64,000 nucleotides of DNA, from positions 41,419,676 to 41,483,675 of the forward strand of contig CM049311.1 in assembly GCA_026874595.1 (NCBI GenBank), read 5' to 3'. Each line of letters starts with the position of its first letter. The stretch's first letter is position 1. Below are positions 58,651 through 64,000 of the stretch, in pieces. Under the pieces are notes generated by a model. It was given only the letters and a program-made list of their open reading frames with translations. It did not search any database and was not told the DNA's origin. The DNA comes from Sipunculus nudus (taxonomy: Eukaryota; Annelida; Sipuncula; Golfingiida; Sipunculidae). Made by a program: the position numbers and the translations under genes.

Positions 58651-59500
58651 CAGGGCTTTCAATCGGAGGAAAACCTCAAGCGTCCGGGACGCTCAGGCAT
58701 AAATTTTAGGGAGTCCCCTCTGAATTAAAAGCTTCCAAAGGGGAGATGATATATGTGTCCAATTTAAAGGGGATATGTAAAATTTTAATCTTTTTCGTAT
58801 TATATGTAGTTATCATGTAATATATGTAGTTATAATGTCAATATATGATTAAAAATCTTGTCATTATATGAATATATGATAATAGTGAAATGTAAGCATC
58901 AGTTATTAGTATTTACACCACTGACAGGATTGTTTTAGGCAGCCGGTAATGGTCATTGACTGCTTCAAGGTCCTAAAGCCAGAAATTTGCGTGTCCCATG
59001 GGACACTTGGACCCTAAGAACCAAGTGTCCGTAAGAGATTTCGAGCGTCAGAGACACACGCCCCCTTGTACAATTGAAGGTTATATTTCAAATCAATGTA
59101 AACTGGATCCTAGATCCAGCTCACCTTATGTACAGTGCCGTGATGTCACAGGGGAGAATATGTTCAAATACGGTGGCTGGACTATTAATGATCCAAATTA
59201 GCAGCTTGATTTAGCCGGGTTTTCGTCTGGTAAAGGACACGGCAAGGCAAGAGGGATGACCTGTAGTCTATAGATGTGGCAGATTTATCCATTGCATGAT
59301 GGCGTATCCAGTTTATCAAATTGATAATTATATATATGTAGAACAGATTTTCACTGCATGGTCCAGAATTCACATGTAACAAATGAATAAAAGTAGGGCA
59401 TGTATCCACCGCTTGGTCTTGAATCCAGGTGTGCCAAATGAACATAAGTAGAAACACATATCCACTGTGTGGTGTAGGATCCAGATGTGGCAAATTTATA
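58540..59500. repeat. Upstream flank of the gene: microsatellite and degenerate repeats
   Basis: (CT)n(AT)n lies at 58603-58651. GCGTCCGGGACGC (58678) and GTGTCCCATGGGACAC (58991) are palindromes. From 59265 to 59495 roughly 70-bp degenerate units repeat ATCCA...GTGGCAAATTTAT-type text. I see no TATA box or exon that can be tied to the gene. Confidence 0.5.
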
Positions 59501-59640
59501 TATGTTGGGATTACTATTTTGTCAATATTATTTGTGTCTCATTAATGAAACATTTTTCCAAAGTGTGGTCTACATTCGAGGAACAAACAGTATATACATC
59601 CACTTGTTTCAACTAAAGTGCTAATTTCTGAATACAACTA

Positions 59641-60525
59641 GGATACGGGTAGTGGACAAGAGACTACGTGTATCCGCCGAAATCAGAGTGGGACGGTTGA
59701 AGTAGGACATGGATTATGTGCCAAGGGGAAATAGAGTGAGGTGTGTTGCATATCAGCATTAATGTCTGCAGCCGAAATCTCTATGTAGGTGGCGCTACCT
59801 GCCACAAAATTCAGAAAGCTAGATAAGTCAAACCACTGCCGAGATATGAGTGATTTTATACCATGGCAGATTACCAGATGCACGCTGTGCAAAAATTGAT
59901 GCAGGTGGCGCCACCAGTTTTGCATATGATAAAGAGCTATGTGAGATCTATACACATGCAAAATTTCAGGAGGATACGTCAAACTAGTCCTGAGATACAA
60001 GCCTGGATGTATGCAGCGTAAACCTAAACGTAGGTGGCGCCATGCACCTGCCACAAAATCCAGAAAGCTACCCAAGTTGTATACATATGTAAAATTTTAG
60101 GCAGATAAGTCGAACCACTGCCGAGATATGAGTGAATTTATCCCAAGGTAGATGAACAGATGGACGCTGTGCAAAAATGGTTGCAGGTGGCGCCATCATT
60201 TTGTGTATTTTATAAAGCTATCGAAGGGTTACTTTTGTGCATACTTTTGAGACTGATTGGTCAAACGAGTCCGAAGATATGAGGGTTATTGTGTCAAAAC
60301 AGACACACAGATGGACGCACTGGAGAGAGGAAAGTTCAGAGGTCAACGCAAAATATTTTGGCACCAGCTCACATGTGACCCGATAATGGTGTAAAGTTTA
60401 AAAAAACTTTGTCCAGTGGTCTCAGAGTTTTATTCCGGAAACGAATGCGGCGGCGACGGCGGCGGGGGAACCCGGTCAAAAACATAGTATCCGCAAAACT
60501 TTGTTTTGGCGGATACAATAATTTC
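59641..60525 (+). mobile_element. Element with hairpins at both ends (copy B)
   Basis: The left end folds (59641-59675, GGATACGGGTAGT against ACTACGTGTATCC). The right end folds (60487-60516, GTATCCGC...GCGGATAC) and is preceded by CGGCGGCGACGGCGGCGGGG. The interior has GGTGGCGCCACC-type sites at 59787, 59904, 60033 and 60187, as in the copy at 24671. The right end, read in reverse complement, matches the left end of the element at 20788. Confidence 0.65.
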
Positions 60526-60722
60526 ATACCTGAAGTCATTATACCTCATGGTCAGAACACTATAACAAACGAATAGGCACCAATTTGCCCTCCTTAGAAG
60601 GCAACATTACAACTTTAGCAGATACATCTGACAGAGATAAAGAAACCAATTTTTTTCCATATGACTGACAAACACAAACACACAGTTATATATATAACTA
60701 TATAAAGAGAGAAAGTATGAAA

Positions 60723-60723
<1 letters not shown>

Positions 60724-60789
<66 letters not shown>

Positions 60790-60806
60790 CACACAGAGAG
60801 AGAGAT
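60724..60806. repeat. (TA)n(GA)n microsatellite
   Basis: A TATATA run passes into GAGAGAGAGAG. The minus-strand Ile/Tyr-rich frame here is a product of the repeat. Confidence 0.95.
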
Positions 60807-60830
60807 TAATCATTATTTTTATAGTGCCTA

Positions 60831-63750
60831 CCCAGACAACATGTACAAATCGGCCCCATATGGGTAAAAGGTGGGCATATGTCGGCATATGTGGGCATGG
60901 GTACGCCCACATCGGGCCCACGCAGGCCCCTTTTTCATCTGCCCATCCTGCCACCAATGCTTGTCCTTTAAAGTACACATGATTGTCCCCCAGGCAATGA
61001 CATATCTCAAGAGTGACTTTTATGAAGGAAAAAATCAATTGAGTGCCTTATATAAAGTCAATTGGGCATGAGAAGGGGCAGCCCATGCCGGGCCGGTATG
61101 GGCAAAGGCACGCAGGGCCCACCGTTTCAGCCCACATCGGCCCTACGCTTGTCCCATGAGTGTAATGTACACTTTTAATATATGGGCGTGTGTTCCATCT
61201 TTTTGTCCTGTTATACATGTGAAAGTGGTCAAACTGTCTTTTCTTTATAGAATGAGTTCATAATGTATCAAATGACACCCAGGTAAACATTGTTAAAATA
61301 GAGTTTTAGATTCCAAGCATGCATATTTCTGGACAGTCCATATTTTTGTTCTACTTTTTCATCCTATACAAATATGATTCAATTGTGTATGAAATGAGCA
61401 TTTTCGAACAAACGTTATTTGGCTTTAAAGGATTTAATTATCTAACAACACACACACACATTTATTTATGAGACAACAGGTCACACTTAAAGATAACTAA
61501 TGCAATTTCATTAAGACAGTTTCTCAGATCCCCACTTCGCGCAAACAACAAAAAAAAAAGCTTTCAGCTTATAAGATATAATTCTGGTCGTGAATGTGAT
61601 CACTCTATGCACCTGGTGACCTAACTACATCAGTTGGTCAACTGAAGTCCTTTTACATGATGGGCATTATAAAGTGCATACCAGGCAAATCAAATACATC
61701 AAATAAAAATAATTGTCTCACTTAAAACCCCAGTCCTACCCATATTATGAAACTGATATATATTCTTTTGTTAGGTGCCACATGTACAAAACATGTCATG
61801 TATGAAAATTGTGTTTTTTTTTTATTTTACTTATGTAAATTTTTGTACATTATAATATGTATATTCACCCAAAGATGCATTATTTCTAAAATATAAGCCT
61901 CCTAGGGCATTTTATGGACTTACAAAATAAAACAAAGGATTTCCCCAAATTTATCTTTACCCAAGGTATAAAATCATTACAATTTGGTACCCAGAATTTA
62001 CTTAGAGTGATATATCATTACCAAACATTTAAACTCCCTAACTTAAATACGAGTCTATGAGACCGCAAAACGGAGGAAAAGGGATTTTTGTTGTTGTGCA
62101 GTATGTTACACTTGTGAAAAAAATCTGTTTTGACCAGTCATCATAAAATATTTTATTTACATACACCAAACCAGATAATATGTTTCTATACTATATGGTA
62201 ATAAATAGCTAACTAAAAGAAAATGGCGCTTTCAGTAAGAGCAGAATGTATTTCTATACAAAATACAGGTTTTCTTTCAACTGTTCTGTTTTTGCCATAT
62301 TTCATATTTTGGCAACAACTGTGTTTGAAATGTTACAGTTTCTCAATATGTCACATTTAAAAAATATATTATTGAACCATCCCATTAAAAAAAATAAATA
62401 TTTTTATTTGCAGCTGCTGTGCGTCAATAATCAAACAAAAGCAAAATTTGGATAATTTGACAGACCACTGCCAAACAAAACACGTGTAGTCTGTACCAGT
62501 ATCCATGTCGGCATGTTTTCCGGGATATTTTTTTATACAAAGAAGTCAGTTTTAAAAAGTTCCAGGTAACAGGTTGCAGGAGTCGTTCCTCCGACTACCA
62601 AGCGAAAAATAATATCTTACCTGGCACTTAATTTCTATGAGACAAATAATCCAAAATATGGCAAGAAAGTTCACAATGACTGTAATAGGTCAATATTAAT
62701 CAATAGAGAATCACTATTGTGAGTCAATGTGACATGCGTCCTTTGTGCCATCATTATTGTCTTGTTAAAAATCCAATGGGCATGAAAGTCAATCTGTGTA
62801 CGAGCGTGTTGGGAACTCATTATAATTAATAGTATTCAAAGGGCGGAGCATATGGGCTGTGGTGAATAGGTATTATTTATCCATGTGTGTTTTTTTTAAT
62901 AATTTTTTTTAATTGTGGATTTGTTGTGTGGATTTGCCAATGCCAAGAAACGTCATTCATGATTGATTTTATTACCTCTATATTTAAAACCATACAGAGA
63001 AAGACAAAAAATGGTAGAGTAAACAGTTGATCGATATAATATTGATTATTTATAAATAATATAGATAATAATAATAATAAGGAGAAACATCACATCGGAA
63101 CAACCCTTTTACCCATATGAGCCCCCCCCCATGGGGCCCGTGGACCAAACCCTTAATAATATTGGCCCCACATTCTACCAATTATCGATAAAATATTGAT
63201 TATTCAAATGATATAGATAATAATAATAATAATAATGAGAAACATCACATTGGAACAACCCTTTTACCCATATGAGTCCCCCCCCATGGGGCCCGTGGAC
63301 CAAACCCTTAATAATTTTGGCCCCAAATTCCACCAATTATCGATAAAATATTGATCATTCAAATAATGTAGATAATAATAATAATAAGGAGAAACATCAC
63401 ATTGGAACAACCCTTTTACCCATATGAGTCCCCCCCCCCCATGGGACCCGTGGACCAAACCCTTAAAAATATTATTGGCCCCACATTCTACCAATTATGG
63501 GCTAGTGTGTTTGCCCATATGGGACCCACGTGCAACCCAAAAGTCAACTTTCCAGTCTGAAATAAAATTGGCCCCACATCTTACCCACAGAGAACCCACA
63601 TGTTTGCCTACACGGGACCCACATCGCGCCCACATGGGGGCCCAGGTGCAAAAACTGAGGGGCCCCATGTGGGCTGGCACATGGGGCCGATGAAACTGTA
63701 CACATTGCGCCCCTGTCGGGCCGATGTATGCATGCCGTCTGGGTATTTAT
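60831..63750. mobile_element. About 2.9-kb element with imperfect inverted ends
   Basis: TACCCAGACAACATGTACAA ATCGGCCCC on the left corresponds to the reverse complement of the right end, ATACCCAGACGGCATGCATA CATCGGCCC. Subterminal regions are rich in GGGCCCAC/CCCATATGGG text (60850-61150, 63480-63720). Three tandem units of about 152 bp lie at 63030-63480 (ATCACATTGGAACAACCCTT). No transposase frame was found. Confidence 0.55.
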
Positions 63751-64000
63751 AAAACTTTGGACGATTTGCTTCAAATACGTCGTGACAATTGAAACCTGGT
63801 TTGCTGTCCTTTCATATACATTTGTGAACGAAGTTACAGGACAAAGTTATGTTCTAGGCCTATATTATTCAATGCAAGTACGTGTATTGTAATTTCGGGA
63901 TTTTTACTAACGCATGTTTCTTATCAATATTACTAATCGTATTTTGAATAAATATTTATTTTTATTAATTCCATCATATTTCTGGTTGAATAAGCTATTT
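63751..64000. other. AT-rich end of window
   Basis: Nothing recognised. Confidence 0.4.

Noticed and set aside
60607-61038. 143-codon minus-strand frame with Ile/Tyr repeats
   Set aside because: It runs through the (TA)n(GA)n microsatellite, so its composition is an artefact of that repeat.

Overview
This is eukaryotic, AT-rich, repeat-dominated genomic DNA, most likely from a mollusc (a bivalve is my best guess). The reasons are spliced exons with canonical GT/AG sites and AATAAA signals, families of short dispersed elements ending in GCTCAGCTGA / TCAGCTGAGC next to (GGAC)n minisatellites, repeats rich in AGGTCA / TGACCT, and a DUF4806-type gene, a family expanded in invertebrates. The species call is inference. 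There is no bacterial operon structure. Most open frames of 60-140 codons here are chance frames inside repeats.

Layout. 1-10.4 kb: several copies of dispersed families. The main ones are family A (ends in AGCTCACAGGTTCGCTAAAAA), family C (TGACCT-rich, about 150-190 bp units) and small elements. 10.59-20.79 kb: a very large tandem array of a 24-bp unit. It is organised into a 72-bp higher-order unit and into five blocks separated by four near-identical 189-bp spacers. 20.79-22.36 kb: an inserted element that splits the array, with a leftover array unit on its far side. 23.5-26.6 kb: repeats carrying the palindrome GGTGGCGCCACC. 26.75-29.98 kb: a second copy of family A, cut by a 1.8-kb piggyBac-like element in a TTAA target. 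30.25-35.6 kb: a family B element and a tandem duplication of about 2.3/2.7 kb. 35.6-37.4 kb: an element with perfect 19-bp terminal inverted repeats. 38.3-38.75 kb: a 48-bp tandem array. 38.97-44.86 kb: a candidate hAT-like element flanked by a GTGACC duplication; it holds nested repeats and a convincing terminal coding exon. 47.3 kb: a perfect 29-bp hairpin. 47.6-49.7 kb: an element with inverted ends next to TAATAG repeats. 52.4-52.8 kb: GTTGGCCC-type tandem repeats. 53.07-58.54 kb: the only complete gene I can build. 59.6-63.75 kb: two further elements.

The gene lies on the minus strand. Eight exons (or nine with a 26-nt microexon) join with consistent phases into a DUF4806-domain protein of about 359-362 residues. 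Exon by exon it has an MYAVV start, a Trp-rich N-terminal segment, an Asp-rich linker, the DUF4806 core and an acidic C-terminus. One in-frame TGA in the penultimate exon interrupts an otherwise intact frame. Its function is unknown.

The remaining sequence records layered transposition: elements inserted in repeats, duplications of composite blocks, and a satellite that amplified recently by whole-block duplication.
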